Below, one piece after another: positions 36,354 through 45,267 of a DNA stretch of 64,000 nt. The stretch comes from DASXZH01 sp036502005 (GTDB taxonomy: Bacteria > Armatimonadota > Fimbriimonadia > Fimbriimonadales > Fimbriimonadaceae). The position numbers were made by a program, and so were the translations under genes. The notes under the pieces were generated by a model. It made no database searches. It was not told the origin of the DNA and saw nothing but the letters and a program-made list of their open reading frames with translations. Location of the stretch: the NCBI GenBank assembly GCA_036502005.1, contig DASXZH010000037.1:40761-104760 (forward strand), in the 5' to 3' direction. Each line of letters starts with the position of its first letter. The first letter of the stretch is position 1.

Positions 36354-36474
36354 GTGCGCGCAATTTACCGCCGCTTTAGACTTGGCACGCCACGAGGGAT
36401 TTATTCCCTCCTCGGAGAACGGCACTGCACTTGGGCGATGAATCGCCCAAGGAAAAGCGGATAAATTGCCGCAC
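36354..36474. other. Structured intergenic element with nested hairpins
   Basis: Outer arms GTGCGCGCAATTTACC...(36354-36377) and AAAAGCGGATAAATTGCC...(36453-36474) pair with few mismatches. Inside sit two clean hairpins: GAGGGA/TCCCTC (36394-36410) and a perfect 10-bp palindrome CTTGGGCGAT/ATCGCCCAAG (36430-36451). The whole could fold into a multi-branched RNA or DNA structure. No coding frame fits. Confidence 0.6.
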
Positions 36475-36488
36475 TCCAAAACTAGCTC

Positions 36489-36523
36489 TTCTCCGTTCTG
36501 TTTTCTGCGTTCTAAGTTCTCAC
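36489..36523. repeat. TTCTNNN heptamer run
   Basis: Five consecutive heptamers all beginning TTCT (TTCTCCG, TTCTGTT, TTCTGCG, TTCTAAG, TTCTCAC). This is the same phrase type as the reverse arm at 40729-40778, here without a visible forward arm. Confidence 0.7.
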
Positions 36524-36530
36524 TGCTACC

Positions 36531-37106
36531 CTACGGAACCAGCTTCAGGCCCACGTCCGACAAAGTCGCCCACGGATACCCGTTCGGGTCTATCTTGCGC
36601 CCTTTAGGCACGGCTATATAAGCATGGCTAACCATATACTTCAGAGGAAAACGCCGTTTCAAGACTAATACCAAGTTATGCAGCGCTCGGATTTGAGCAG
36701 GTGGATAGGGATCTTTGCCGTCATCCAAGTTCACCAACTCGATGCCAATGGAAAAATTGTTCACGTTGGTGCGCCCTTCGGAATCCTTGCTCGCGCCCGC
36801 GTGCCAGGCCCGGTTAAAGGTAGAAACGTTCTCAACGATAGAGCCATCCTTTCCGATCGTAAAGTGCGAACTCACTTGGCTTTTGGAGGTCTGGAACCAG
36901 TTGGTAGTGTTCTCCAGGGTTGGGTTTACGGTGGAATGCAAAACGATCGTGTCCACCACCGTGCCCTTGGGACGGACCCCGCAATTGGGCGACTGGATCC
37001 AAGCTAATTGGTTGTAGCCGGGATTGTGCCAAGGCTTTGGCATCTTATCGGGCCCAACAAGGATAAAAGAAATCGCCATCGAAGCGCCGGCTAAAAATAG
37101 GTTCAT
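36531..37106 (-). CDS. N-acetylmuramoyl-L-alanine amidase (Amidase_2)
   Basis: 191 residues with an N-terminal hydrophobic segment (LFLAGASMAISFILV) that may export it. Amidase_2 motifs: DTIVLHST (first Zn His), SSHFTIGKDGSIVENV, RAWHAGAS, FSIGIELVN, and a C-terminal SHAYIAVPKGRKIDPNGYPW that should supply the other Zn ligands. It cleaves the lactyl amide bond of peptidoglycan. Its start overlaps the hslV stop by four bases. Confidence 0.9.
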   Translation of the reverse strand: MNLFLAGASMAISFILVGPDKMPKPWHNPGYNQLAWIQSPNCGVRPKGTVVDTIVLHSTVNPTLENTTNWFQTSKSQVSSHFTIGKDGSIVENVSTFNRAWHAGASKDSEGRTNVNNFSIGIELVNLDDGKDPYPPAQIRALHNLVLVLKRRFPLKYMVSHAYIAVPKGRKIDPNGYPWATLSDVGLKLVP

Positions 37107-37639
37107 TTCGAAAGGGTCTCCACAGTTACCTGGTCGTTAGTAAAAACGCAAATCTCGGAAGCGATCCGTAACGCTTCCCGTGCGATTTCTTCCGCGCTAA
37201 GTTCAGTATGCGCCAAAAGTGCGCGAGCTGCGGCTAGAGCGTAAGCGCCTCCCGATCCAATGCCCGCCACCCCGTCGTCTGGCTCGATCACATTTCCATC
37301 CCCGCCCACCAACAGCAGGTTATCTACATCAGCCACTAGCATTAACGCATTTAACTGCCGAAGCACTTTATCGGTTCGCCAATCTTTAGCGAATTCAACC
37401 GCCGCGCGCTTCAGGTTCTTGCCAAAAGCTTCGAGCTTGCTTTCAAAGCGGTCCTGCAGCGCTTGCGCGTCGGCCACCGAGCCGGCAAAACCGCAAAGGA
37501 TCGTCCCATCCGCCAGTTTCCGCACTTTTCTGGCAGAATGTTTGAGGATCGTCGCCTCGCCAAATGTGACTTGGCCGTCGGCGGCAATGGCAGTGGAACC
37601 GTTGCGCGTGACACCAATAACCGTCGTAGATCGAAACAT
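37103..37639 (-). CDS. hslV: ATP-dependent protease subunit HslV
   Basis: 178 residues from ATG at 37639, the usual HslV length; the frame runs on to 37933 but has no conserved sequence and crosses the divergent kinase gene. MFRSTTVIGVTRNG places the catalytic Thr just after a short propeptide. DGQVTFGEATILKHSARKVRKL and GIGSGGAYALAAARALL are diagnostic. It needs the HslU unfoldase, which is not adjacent. Confidence 0.93.
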   Translation of the reverse strand: MFRSTTVIGVTRNGSTAIAADGQVTFGEATILKHSARKVRKLADGTILCGFAGSVADAQALQDRFESKLEAFGKNLKRAAVEFAKDWRTDKVLRQLNALMLVADVDNLLLVGGDGNVIEPDDGVAGIGSGGAYALAAARALLAHTELSAEEIAREALRIASEICVFTNDQVTVETLSK

Positions 37640-37687
37640 CTGTACGAGTTTACGGTAAGTTAACGTGAAAAGGCTGTAGCATAGACA

Positions 37688-38962
37688 ATGAAAAGGATTC
37701 CCCTTACGTCCAGCCTCATCGTCGGCATCGCCGGAGCACTTATTCTCGGCATTGTCGCTGTGGCAGTGCTTCCTGTTAAGGACCCGCTGGAAATCGGCCT
37801 CATTTTGGCCTTGGTTGCCTTGGCGGTGGTGGGAGCTTTCTTTCAACAGAGGTCGTTTACGCAGACCGAGAGCACAGAATTGATCGAGCATAACCACGAA
37901 AAGCCAATCTCCACTGAAAGCCTTGAGCAGCAAGGCTCCTCTATCGACGTCCTTGCGGATGGCCTCGACATCGAGGTTTTCATCTGCGACGAAGCGGGTG
38001 GAGTCGTTTACGCCAACAGTAAAGCCAAGCGGATGTTCGATTTCTCAACAGCGGAAGATGCGACCATCCTTTCCGTCACTCTCTCGTACGACCTGCAAAC
38101 ATTTGTTGCGGATACTTTTAAAACTAGGGAAAAGCAGATCACCGAGCTTACATTCGGCTACCCCGAAGAGCGCATCGGCCTTTGCGAAAGCTGGCCCGAC
38201 CTGACCGGCGAGCGAGTTTTCCTGGCGATTCAGGATGTAACCCAGCTTCGAAGGCTGGAGCGCGTGAGACGCGACTTTGTAGCCAACGTCTCCCACGAGC
38301 TGCGAACCCCGCTTGCCGCCATCCGCGCCATGACGGAAACCATGGTCGACGAACGAGACGACCTCGTAATGTATGCCGACCGCTATCTGCTCAAGATCAT
38401 CGCGGAAGTGGATCGGCTCTCGCTCATCTCTGCCGACCTATTAAGCCTAACCTCAGCCGAGTCAAATCCCGTCCGCAAGCACGCTTGCGATATCGCGGAG
38501 ATTTATATAAACACGGTAAATCAACTCCAGCATAAGGCGCTTGCCAAGGGGCTTTCGCTAACCTATCAAGGCCCAACCGTGCTCGATGTTGAAGCAAACT
38601 CAGCTCAAATGACCCAGGTTGCCATTAACCTGATCGACAACGCTATCAACTACACTAACTTTGGCGCGGTAGCAATAAACATCGAACTGTCCTGGCCCAA
38701 CGTCATCATTAAAGTGCAGGATACGGGCATCGGAATTCCGGTGGATCAAATATCCCGGATCTTCGAAAGATTCTATCGAGCGGACAAGGCTCGCTCCCGT
38801 GCCACTGGCGGTACGGGCCTCGGATTGAGTATTGTCAGACATATTGTAGAGGTGCATGGCGGAACGGTTAAGGTTGAAAGTCAACCAAACGAGGGTTCTA
38901 CATTCACAGTTGTTCTGCCTATCGGTGATATAACAAATGATGAAAAGAGTTCACCAGAGTGA
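37688..38962 (+). CDS. PhoR/WalK-like sensor histidine kinase
   Basis: 424 residues. Two membrane helices (about 9-30 and 35-52), a PAS-like domain (about 90-175), and HisKA with phospho-His in FVANVSHELRTPLAAIRA. The ATPase domain shows NLIDNAINYT, DTGIGIP, FERFYRADKARSRATGGTGLGL. It matches the two-helix PhoR layout that senses phosphate status. No response regulator is next to it. It is divergent from hslV. Confidence 0.92.
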   Translation: MKRIPLTSSLIVGIAGALILGIVAVAVLPVKDPLEIGLILALVALAVVGAFFQQRSFTQTESTELIEHNHEKPISTESLEQQGSSIDVLADGLDIEVFICDEAGGVVYANSKAKRMFDFSTAEDATILSVTLSYDLQTFVADTFKTREKQITELTFGYPEERIGLCESWPDLTGERVFLAIQDVTQLRRLERVRRDFVANVSHELRTPLAAIRAMTETMVDERDDLVMYADRYLLKIIAEVDRLSLISADLLSLTSAESNPVRKHACDIAEIYINTVNQLQHKALAKGLSLTYQGPTVLDVEANSAQMTQVAINLIDNAINYTNFGAVAINIELSWPNVIIKVQDTGIGIPVDQISRIFERFYRADKARSRATGGTGLGLSIVRHIVEVHGGTVKVESQPNEGSTFTVVLPIGDITNDEKSSPE

Positions 38963-39263
38963 CTACCGGCCGGACCAACCCGCGCCAGTTGAGGGCGCGC
39001 CAATTGAGCAAGAAGTCGTCTACCTTCGCGATGAAAACAGGAGACTCAAGGGCCTTTTAGAGTTGAGTGAGGACAGAAGCGCGCTGGACAAGTTTCAAGT
39101 GCAGTCTAGAAACAAGCTAATTATTCTCTTTGGACTCCTGCTTGTTTGCATCGGTCTCAGCACCTTCTATGTGATGGGAACGAGGGCCACTATTAACGAG
39201 CAAAAGATCGAGATTACCAAGCTAAAGCGCGGCGTAATTTTTAATGATTCCTCGACACCATAG
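38937..39263 (+). CDS. Small membrane protein with coiled coil
   Basis: 108 residues. Proline-rich N-terminus, a charged helix (EQEVVYLRDENRRLKGLLELSED) likely to form a coiled coil, one membrane helix (KLIILFGLLLVCIGLSTFYV), and a short charged tail. It overlaps the kinase stop by 26 bases, suggesting co-expression. No family recognised. Confidence 0.6.
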   Translation: MMKRVHQSDYRPDQPAPVEGAPIEQEVVYLRDENRRLKGLLELSEDRSALDKFQVQSRNKLIILFGLLLVCIGLSTFYVMGTRATINEQKIEITKLKRGVIFNDSSTP

Positions 39264-39309
39264 CACTACAGGATTCTCCTAAAAACACCTAAGTTATTAA
39301 AGGAGAATA

Positions 39310-40212
39310 TTGTTTAACAATTCGGACACAGATTTCGAGACCCTGGTGCTTCTGTTCCGCCGTGCAAGTTCGCTCCCAGAACTGCCCGGCAGCGCATTGC
39401 GCTTGATGCATGTTATCGATTCAGGGTCGGCTTCTGCTAAAGACCTTGAGAAGATCATCTCGGCCGATCCCGGCCTGAGCGCCAATCTGTTGCGTATCTC
39501 CAATGCCCGCGTTCCTGGCACTGCTCCCAACGGTGTTTCCACCATCCGTGCTGCCATCATGCACCTGGGCCAGCGCAGTGTGCGCACCCTAGCTGTTTCC
39601 CTCATCATGCAGCAGATGTCCCACGGAAAAGACGTCGCTCACGAGTTCGAAGTCGACCAGTTCGCGAAGCATTCTCTTTACACAGCGTTTTTAGCGAAGT
39701 ATCTTTTCGCTCGGCGCAACTTGGCGACTGACTTTAAGAGCCAGTTTACGGCGGACGAGATTTTTGCGGGCGGGTTACTCCACGATATAGGGTTAGCGCT
39801 GCTTGCTAGAGTTTCTAAAGAGAGCTATTTTAGAATTCATTCGTTCGCCGGCCGAACAAGAATGACCTTGGATGCAAGCTTCCTTAAGATCTATGGAAAA
39901 CCGCTTACGGAACTGGCAAGGTCGGCAGTTGAAGCCTGGGACCTTCCGGAGCTGTTTGGCATGACGCTTCGCTATTTGAACGAGCCTTGGCACTGTCCGG
40001 ATGAGTACACAGCTATGTGCTGCCTAAACTACGCCAACTACTTGGCCCAAAAATTTGGCCCCATCACGGAGCATTGGGAATGCACTTCGGCCCTGATGCC
40101 CGAAGTTGAAGCAGAAATGGCTTTGCCGGAAAATGAAGTAGCCACCGTGCTCGAACATGTCGAGCATCAGGTGGCCGCCTATCTAAATCAAGAAGAACCT
40201 AAAGCTGCTTAA
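39310..40212 (+). CDS. HDOD-domain protein
   Basis: 300 residues from TTG at 39310, preceded by AGGAG five bases upstream. The HDOD fold is seen in LPELPGSALRLMHVIDSGSASAKDLEKIISADPGLSANLLRISNA and in GGLLHDIGLALLARV. HDOD proteins are signalling scaffolds related to HD hydrolases, linked to motility and cyclic-di-GMP control. It lies near the kinase and pilin genes but no direct partner is visible. Confidence 0.9.
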   Translation: MFNNSDTDFETLVLLFRRASSLPELPGSALRLMHVIDSGSASAKDLEKIISADPGLSANLLRISNARVPGTAPNGVSTIRAAIMHLGQRSVRTLAVSLIMQQMSHGKDVAHEFEVDQFAKHSLYTAFLAKYLFARRNLATDFKSQFTADEIFAGGLLHDIGLALLARVSKESYFRIHSFAGRTRMTLDASFLKIYGKPLTELARSAVEAWDLPELFGMTLRYLNEPWHCPDEYTAMCCLNYANYLAQKFGPITEHWECTSALMPEVEAEMALPENEVATVLEHVEHQVAAYLNQEEPKAA

Positions 40213-40217
40213 CGAGC

Positions 40218-40616
40218 TTAGGACTTGGTCAACGTAAACTTTCCGGCACCACCAGGCAGCGCCGTGGACATCGATTTGCCACCTTTTGCAATGCTGAATG
40301 CCTGAGGCTTTGATTTAGCTTTGGGAGAAATCAGATCCACTTCTGTTGCGGTTGCAGTCCATGTGCCCGACTGGGGTCCCATGGGACCACCGCTAGCGGT
40401 AAAAGTTTTATTTGCCTTGAACTCCATGACAATTTTCAAGCTACCAACTTGCTTCTTAGCTTTTGCAAGTTGATCCGGACTCATCTTGCTTCCTAGCTTG
40501 GCCCAGTTAACTTCAAGATGACCCTTCCATTTACCCACAATGCTGGTTGAGGCCATAGCCACGGCGCAAAACGAAAAGAGGATGATGCCAGTTACAAGCT
40601 TTTGAAAATGTTTCAC
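40218..40616 (-). CDS. Small secreted protein of unknown function
   Basis: 132 residues with a clear signal peptide (KLVTGIILFSFCAVAMAS). The mature part (IVGKWKGHLEVNW, IVMEFKANKTFTASGG, SGTWTATATEVDLIS) has the alternating strand pattern of small lipocalin-like barrels. No family assigned. Confidence 0.65.
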   Translation of the reverse strand: MKHFQKLVTGIILFSFCAVAMASTSIVGKWKGHLEVNWAKLGSKMSPDQLAKAKKQVGSLKIVMEFKANKTFTASGGPMGPQSGTWTATATEVDLISPKAKSKPQAFSIAKGGKSMSTALPGGAGKFTLTKS

Positions 40617-40632
40617 TATATTTATTACCTTT

Positions 40633-40778
<146 letters not shown>

Positions 40779-40824
40779 CAGCGCTAGGATTCACTGATGG
40801 GTTCCCAGAAAGTATGCTAGGTGC

Positions 40825-41631
40825 ATGATATTTCTTGCTTTACTTACTTTACGGCTCACTTCGACCCCGTCCTGCTGCCAGGCGATGGCTAATTTGATGC
40901 TGGATCCAGCTTTTGTAGCGCTCCACGAAACGCCGCTCCAGGTGGACTTTACGCCGAAGTATGGCTCGATGCAAGATGTGGCTGGAGCTCAGGACTTTGT
41001 GATACCAGCCAAGAAAGGCTCTCACGGCGCGGTGTTGATGTTCCACGAGTTTTGGGGCCTGAATAACCAGATCAAGATGACCGCCGAAAAGCTGCACGAA
41101 GAAACTGGTTTCGGGGTCATTGCCGTTGATCTGTACGGAGGAAAGGTTTTTACATCTGCAAAAGACGCTTCTGAAGCGATGCGAGCGGTAAATCAAACTG
41201 AAGCTGATAAGCAGATCGCTGGGACAATTGACGCGATTTTTTCAAGTCACATTTTAGGAGATTCGGTGCGGAAGTTGGGCACCATCGGTTATTGCTTCGG
41301 CGGTGGCTACTCCCTGGAAACGGCTTTGGAAGATGACGGGGCGATCAGCGCCTGTGTAATGTATTACGGCCACCCTGAGCAAGATTTGACCCGATTAAGC
41401 CGCCTTCAGGCGCCTTTGCTTGGCTTTTTTGGCGCACAGGATACGGGTATCACGCCAGCCATCGTGGATAGGTTTAAAGCAGATTTGAAGACCGACGGCA
41501 AGGATTATCGAATCTACAGCTACGACGCGCCGCATGGCTTTGCCAACCCCAGCAACCCTCGCTACAACAAGGCAGCCACCGAAGATTCCTGGAAGAAGAC
41601 GATTTCGTTTTTCAAGTCTAATTTAAGATAG
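40825..41631 (+). CDS. Dienelactone hydrolase family protein, probably exported
   Basis: 268 residues with an N-terminal hydrophobic stretch. Catalytic set: Cys in GYCFGGGYS, Asp in GAQDTGI and His in APHGFANP. HEFWGLNNQIKMTAEKL is the family's substrate region. ATG 40825 follows a TATGCT hexamer by six bases, so the mRNA might be nearly leaderless. Substrate unknown. Confidence 0.9.
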   Translation: MIFLALLTLRLTSTPSCCQAMANLMLDPAFVALHETPLQVDFTPKYGSMQDVAGAQDFVIPAKKGSHGAVLMFHEFWGLNNQIKMTAEKLHEETGFGVIAVDLYGGKVFTSAKDASEAMRAVNQTEADKQIAGTIDAIFSSHILGDSVRKLGTIGYCFGGGYSLETALEDDGAISACVMYYGHPEQDLTRLSRLQAPLLGFFGAQDTGITPAIVDRFKADLKTDGKDYRIYSYDAPHGFANPSNPRYNKAATEDSWKKTISFFKSNLR

Positions 41632-41950
41632 GATTTGAAGTCGAAAGTCGAAAGTCGAAAGTCGAAAGCCGGAAAGTCGAATCGTCGCTAATGCACGGGC
41701 GGAAGTCTAGAGGGTGGCGAAAAGAGGACCTCGTACTGAGGATGGTCTTTAATAATGAGATCCCCTTTCTCCCTTTGCGGCTTTCGACCCCATCCCGCTT
41801 CGTCTTTCAACACTCGATTTTTCTATCTCGGCACTGGTTCGGCTTTCGACATTTGACCTTCGACATTCGACCCTATCCGTCTTTGCTTTTCGGCCTTCGA
41901 CATTCGACTTTCGACTTTCGACTTGCCCGGTCCGTGTAAACTCCCCACCT
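41632..41950. repeat. GTCGAAN heptamer inverted array, copy 2
   Basis: The 319-base gap between the hydrolase and lysS holds four forward GTCGAAA units (41640-41667) plus a degraded one. The complementary arm is scattered over about 41781-41924 (TTTCGAC, TTCGACATT). No gene is seen; the ORF here is repeat-encoded. A TAAACT hexamer at 41937-41942 sits just before the lysS ATG. Confidence 0.9.
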
Positions 41951-43462
41951 ATGAGTGAAGAGCGGTCAACCCGCGAGATACGCCTTGAAAAGCTTCAGCG
42001 CATGCGCGAGCTCGGGCATGACCCTTTTTCGATCGAGCGGTTCGATCGGACCGCTTCCGCGCAAGAACTGCTGGACCATTACGATGAGCTTCAGGGGCAA
42101 ACTGTGGCCTTTGCTGGACGTTTGGTTAGCTATCGCCTGATGGGGAAAGCGGGCTTTGCCCACATTAGCGATGGCGATGCCAAGATCCAGGCTTATTTCA
42201 AGAAGGATGACCTTGGCGAAACGGGTTGGGAGTTGTACAACCTTCTAGATATCGGCGACCACATCGCGGTGAAAGGCGAACTCTTCACAACCAAAACCGG
42301 CGAGAAGTCGATCCACACGCGCGAATTGATTCCTCTCAGCAAAAGCCTGCAGGTTTTGCCTCTCGGAAAGGAAAAAGAGGGCCAGCACTGGTATGGCCTC
42401 AGCGACGTTGAGCAGCGCTACCGCCATCGACATTTGGATCTTATCTGCAACCCGGATGCCCGTACTCTATTATTGCAGCGGGCGCGTTTGGTAACTGCCG
42501 TAAGAAGATTTCTAGATTCCCGAGGTTACTTGGAAGTGGAAACGCCCTTGCTTCAGGTTACGGCTGGCGGAGCGGCGGCAAGGCCGTTTGTCACCCATTA
42601 CAACGCATACGAAATGGACGTCAAGCTGCGCATCTCTTTGGAGCTCTATCTGAAGCGGCTCATCTGTGGAGATATTCCCAAGGTTTACGAGATCGGCCGG
42701 GTCTTCCGCAATGAAGGCGTGAGCAATCGCCATAGCCCGGAGTTTTCCCTTCTGGAGTTTTATGAGGCTTACAGCAACCTGGAAGACATCATGCTCCTCG
42801 TCGAGGAAATGTTCAAGTATGTGGCGTTAGAGGTTTACGGATCGACGGAGGTGCATGTTCATTCAGAAAACGAAGAAGAACCCGACGTGACGCTAGATTT
42901 TGGAAAGCCCTGGAACAGGGTTAGCCTCCTAGAAGAGATCGGGAAGCACGCCGGCGTCAAGCCCTCGGAACTGCAAAGTCTGGAAAGTGCCCGGGCTGCC
43001 ATGCAACGCGTTGGGTTGCCGATTGAGAAGGAAAACAATCTCGGCGGGATTATAGAAAAGCTACTTGAGCGATTTGTTGAACCAACTCTGATCGAGCCAA
43101 CCTTTGTGATCGGCTACCCGATCGAAACTTCGCCATTGGCGAAGAAAGATCCCAAGCAGCCTGGCTTTACACGCCGTTTTGAGGGCTATGTCCGAGGCCG
43201 AGAGATTTGCAACGCCTTTAGCGAGATCAACGACCCGATTGACCAGTTGGAACGCTTTGAACAACAGCAGCGAGAGATGAACAAGGGCGACGATGAAGCT
43301 CACCCTATGGATTCAGAGTTTATCTACGCGCTAGAAGGCGGTATGCCACCCACCGGCGGCTGCGGAATCGGCATCGAACGCATGGCGATGGCTCTAACCG
43401 GATCGGATCAGGTCCGCGAAGTGATCTTCTTCCCCATCATGAAGCCGCTCGAATCTCAATAG
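41951..43462 (+). CDS. lysS: Lysyl-tRNA synthetase, class II
   Basis: 503 residues. OB-fold anticodon domain (VAFAGRLVSYRLMGKAGFAHISDG), then class II motif 1 (FLDSRGYLEVETPLL), motif 2 (GRVFRNEGVSNRHSPEFSLLEFYEAY) and motif 3 (GCGIGIERMAMAL). It charges tRNA-Lys. It stands alone between two intergenic arrays. Confidence 0.97.
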   Translation: MSEERSTREIRLEKLQRMRELGHDPFSIERFDRTASAQELLDHYDELQGQTVAFAGRLVSYRLMGKAGFAHISDGDAKIQAYFKKDDLGETGWELYNLLDIGDHIAVKGELFTTKTGEKSIHTRELIPLSKSLQVLPLGKEKEGQHWYGLSDVEQRYRHRHLDLICNPDARTLLLQRARLVTAVRRFLDSRGYLEVETPLLQVTAGGAAARPFVTHYNAYEMDVKLRISLELYLKRLICGDIPKVYEIGRVFRNEGVSNRHSPEFSLLEFYEAYSNLEDIMLLVEEMFKYVALEVYGSTEVHVHSENEEEPDVTLDFGKPWNRVSLLEEIGKHAGVKPSELQSLESARAAMQRVGLPIEKENNLGGIIEKLLERFVEPTLIEPTFVIGYPIETSPLAKKDPKQPGFTRRFEGYVRGREICNAFSEINDPIDQLERFEQQQREMNKGDDEAHPMDSEFIYALEGGMPPTGGCGIGIERMAMALTGSDQVREVIFFPIMKPLESQ

Positions 43463-43508
43463 ACACCTGTTATGCAAAAAGCTCTGGTGCTCAGTAGCAT
43501 ACTTTGGT

Positions 43509-43514
43509 TATAAT
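43509..43514 (+). promoter_or_regulatory. TATAAT -10 box six bases before a GTG start
   Basis: TATAAT at 43509-43514 and GTG at 43521 would give a leaderless mRNA, as at 14142. No -35 box is visible. Confidence 0.4.
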
Positions 43515-43520
43515 GGCTTT

Positions 43521-43895
43521 GTGGATAAAGACCATAGTCAAAACTCATTAGTAATCTCTGCCCTGAGCCTTCGTTTCCTGATAGGATGCTTGGGAATCGC
43601 ACTCCCTGTGATATGCATTGGCTATTCAGTCTTGAGTTCCACGCCAATTCAGGACTCAATTAGCGCTTACTATTACACTTTTATTCGAGAGGTGTTTTGC
43701 GGCATTCTTGTTGGGCTTGGAATCACCCTCTTTTGCTATGGGGGCCCAGACTCACTCCCGCATAGGACAAGAACTACTCCAAACCGCTCGCATGCGACGT
43801 TGCCAGGCAAAACGAGAGCCTCATTGCGGGCGCAGCGCAAATCCCGGGTCGATTCGTCGTCTTGCCGAACTATTAATTCTAAGAAGGTTTGGTAA
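43521..43895 (+). CDS. Truncated membrane protein remnant
   Basis: 124 residues from GTG. The first 75 residues are a good membrane protein (two helices: LRFLIGCLGIALPVICIGYS and EVFCGILVGLGITLFCYG), with DSISAYYYT as in a family of small multi-pass proteins. After residue 75 the sequence turns into a Ser/Arg/Thr-rich tail with no membrane character. The gene has probably lost its 3' half. The 245 bases that follow up to the prepilin hold no gene I can support. Confidence 0.45.
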   Translation: MDKDHSQNSLVISALSLRFLIGCLGIALPVICIGYSVLSSTPIQDSISAYYYTFIREVFCGILVGLGITLFCYGGPDSLPHRTRTTPNRSHATLPGKTRASLRAQRKSRVDSSSCRTINSKKVW

Positions 43896-44140
43896 TCAGC
43901 AAATGTATTATGCCTTCGAAGTCCTTGATGTGGGCCGTAATGACCATCATTTTGACCTGTGGTCTTTACGGGTTCTGCGCCTTTGCGTGACAATTTCCCC
44001 AATCCAATATTAGCCGCACGCACACTATCTTTTTACAAATCGCTCAGCGTCCAAAAAATCATTTCTTAGAGACTTCTAAGCTTGAAACTTTCAGGCCATT
44101 GAACCCAAGTAGAGCAATTAGTTAAGGGGAATAAACTAAT

Positions 44141-45160
44141 ATGAACCGTAAGGCCTTCACACTCATTGAACTACTGGTGGTAATTGCCATCATCGCTATA
44201 CTTGCCGCCATTCTTTTCCCGGTTTTTGCCCAGGCAAAACTCGCCGCGAAGAAGGCATCCGACTTGAGCAACCTCAAGCAAATTGGGTTGGCATCGGTGA
44301 TGTACACCGACGATTACGACGACTCATTCTTTCCTGGCACCCAAGACTGCATCGCCACTGGTGGCGGACCCGGCAGCACAAGTGCCACATTCGAAAACTG
44401 TCCAGCGTATTACAACAGCCCGACTACTCTCATTCCTCAGGCTGATATTCTCGGAAACGGCGCGCTGGACTATTACTACTATGTGTACATGCTAAATCCG
44501 TACACTAAGAACTACAACATTTTTAGCAACCCCGCTGGATCGGCGAAATTCTTCCCAGGTTCCTCACCGACCGTTGCCGCAACCTGCACAGGCGTAGGCT
44601 GCACCGGGCAAGGTTTCGGGGCAGAAAACAGCTACGCTGCAAACGTTGTTTATTTGACTCCTAACGCGCCTTACGTTGGCTATGGGAATCAGCCAGTAGG
44701 AGTTGTTTCGACGAGCGTCCCGCGCCCTTCTTCGACGATCCTCCTCACCGATTCCAGCTTCTATGAAGGCGCCTTTGATGTCATGAATGAGTCGGGGCTT
44801 CAGAACATTGGGCACATGTCGGGCGCGGTAGTCAATGGCGAAAGCGCTGAGGAAAACTACTTCGACCAGCAATATGGCGCAGTCGGCGCGAACGACCCTT
44901 ACATCTACTACTGGAAGAACCTTGGCGGCGCTAACTGGAGCTATAACGGCGGAGAAACCGGTCCCCTTGAAAGTCTTGCCGACGGAGGAACTTCCGGCAT
45001 GCCCCAGTACGCGATCAATCAAGGAGAATCCTTGTTCAACAACACCATTAACTGCCAGTTCGTGGATGGCCACGCAAAAGCCATTCCCTACAACAGCGTG
45101 GTTGGCGACGTTTGCTACTGGACAACCGACGTAGACTCGAGCCATCCTAACTGCCAATAG
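44141..45160 (+). CDS. Prepilin-like protein with H-X9-DG type C-terminus
   Basis: 339 residues. The N-terminus MNRKAFTLIELLVVIAII is a short-leader prepilin with cleavage after Ala or Lys-Ala, and ILFPVFAQAKLAAKKASDLSN is typical of Armatimonadota. The Tyr-rich globular domain ends with FVDGHAKAIPYN, the DG-containing tail found in DUF1559-type proteins. AAGGGG lies 12 bases upstream of ATG. Dozens of such genes usually occur in these genomes. Likely a surface or pseudopilus component; function unknown. Confidence 0.9.
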   Translation: MNRKAFTLIELLVVIAIIAILAAILFPVFAQAKLAAKKASDLSNLKQIGLASVMYTDDYDDSFFPGTQDCIATGGGPGSTSATFENCPAYYNSPTTLIPQADILGNGALDYYYYVYMLNPYTKNYNIFSNPAGSAKFFPGSSPTVAATCTGVGCTGQGFGAENSYAANVVYLTPNAPYVGYGNQPVGVVSTSVPRPSSTILLTDSSFYEGAFDVMNESGLQNIGHMSGAVVNGESAEENYFDQQYGAVGANDPYIYYWKNLGGANWSYNGGETGPLESLADGGTSGMPQYAINQGESLFNNTINCQFVDGHAKAIPYNSVVGDVCYWTTDVDSSHPNCQ

Positions 45161-45185
45161 TTTGTGGCGGATTGAAACTCCGAGG

Positions 45186-45233
45186 CCCTTCCCACTTGCA
45201 CTCCGGCGGAGGGGGAAGGGTTGGGATGGGGGT
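45186..45233. repeat. C-rich dispersed repeat, copy B (inverted relative to A)
   Basis: Reverse complement of this stretch matches 28859-28907 along nearly its whole length, with a few substitutions. It lies just after the prepilin gene and could also form a hairpin terminator. Confidence 0.8.
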
Positions 45234-45267
45234 TCTCTGATTTCCAGCCTATGGGGACGCCATTCAA

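Noticed and set aside
37640..37933. N-terminal extension of HslV
   Set aside because: No conserved residues; crosses the divergent kinase gene start; HslV begins at MFRSTT.
43736..44023. Minus-strand 95-residue ORF
   Set aside because: Low-complexity, no homology cues, overlaps repeat-like spacer.
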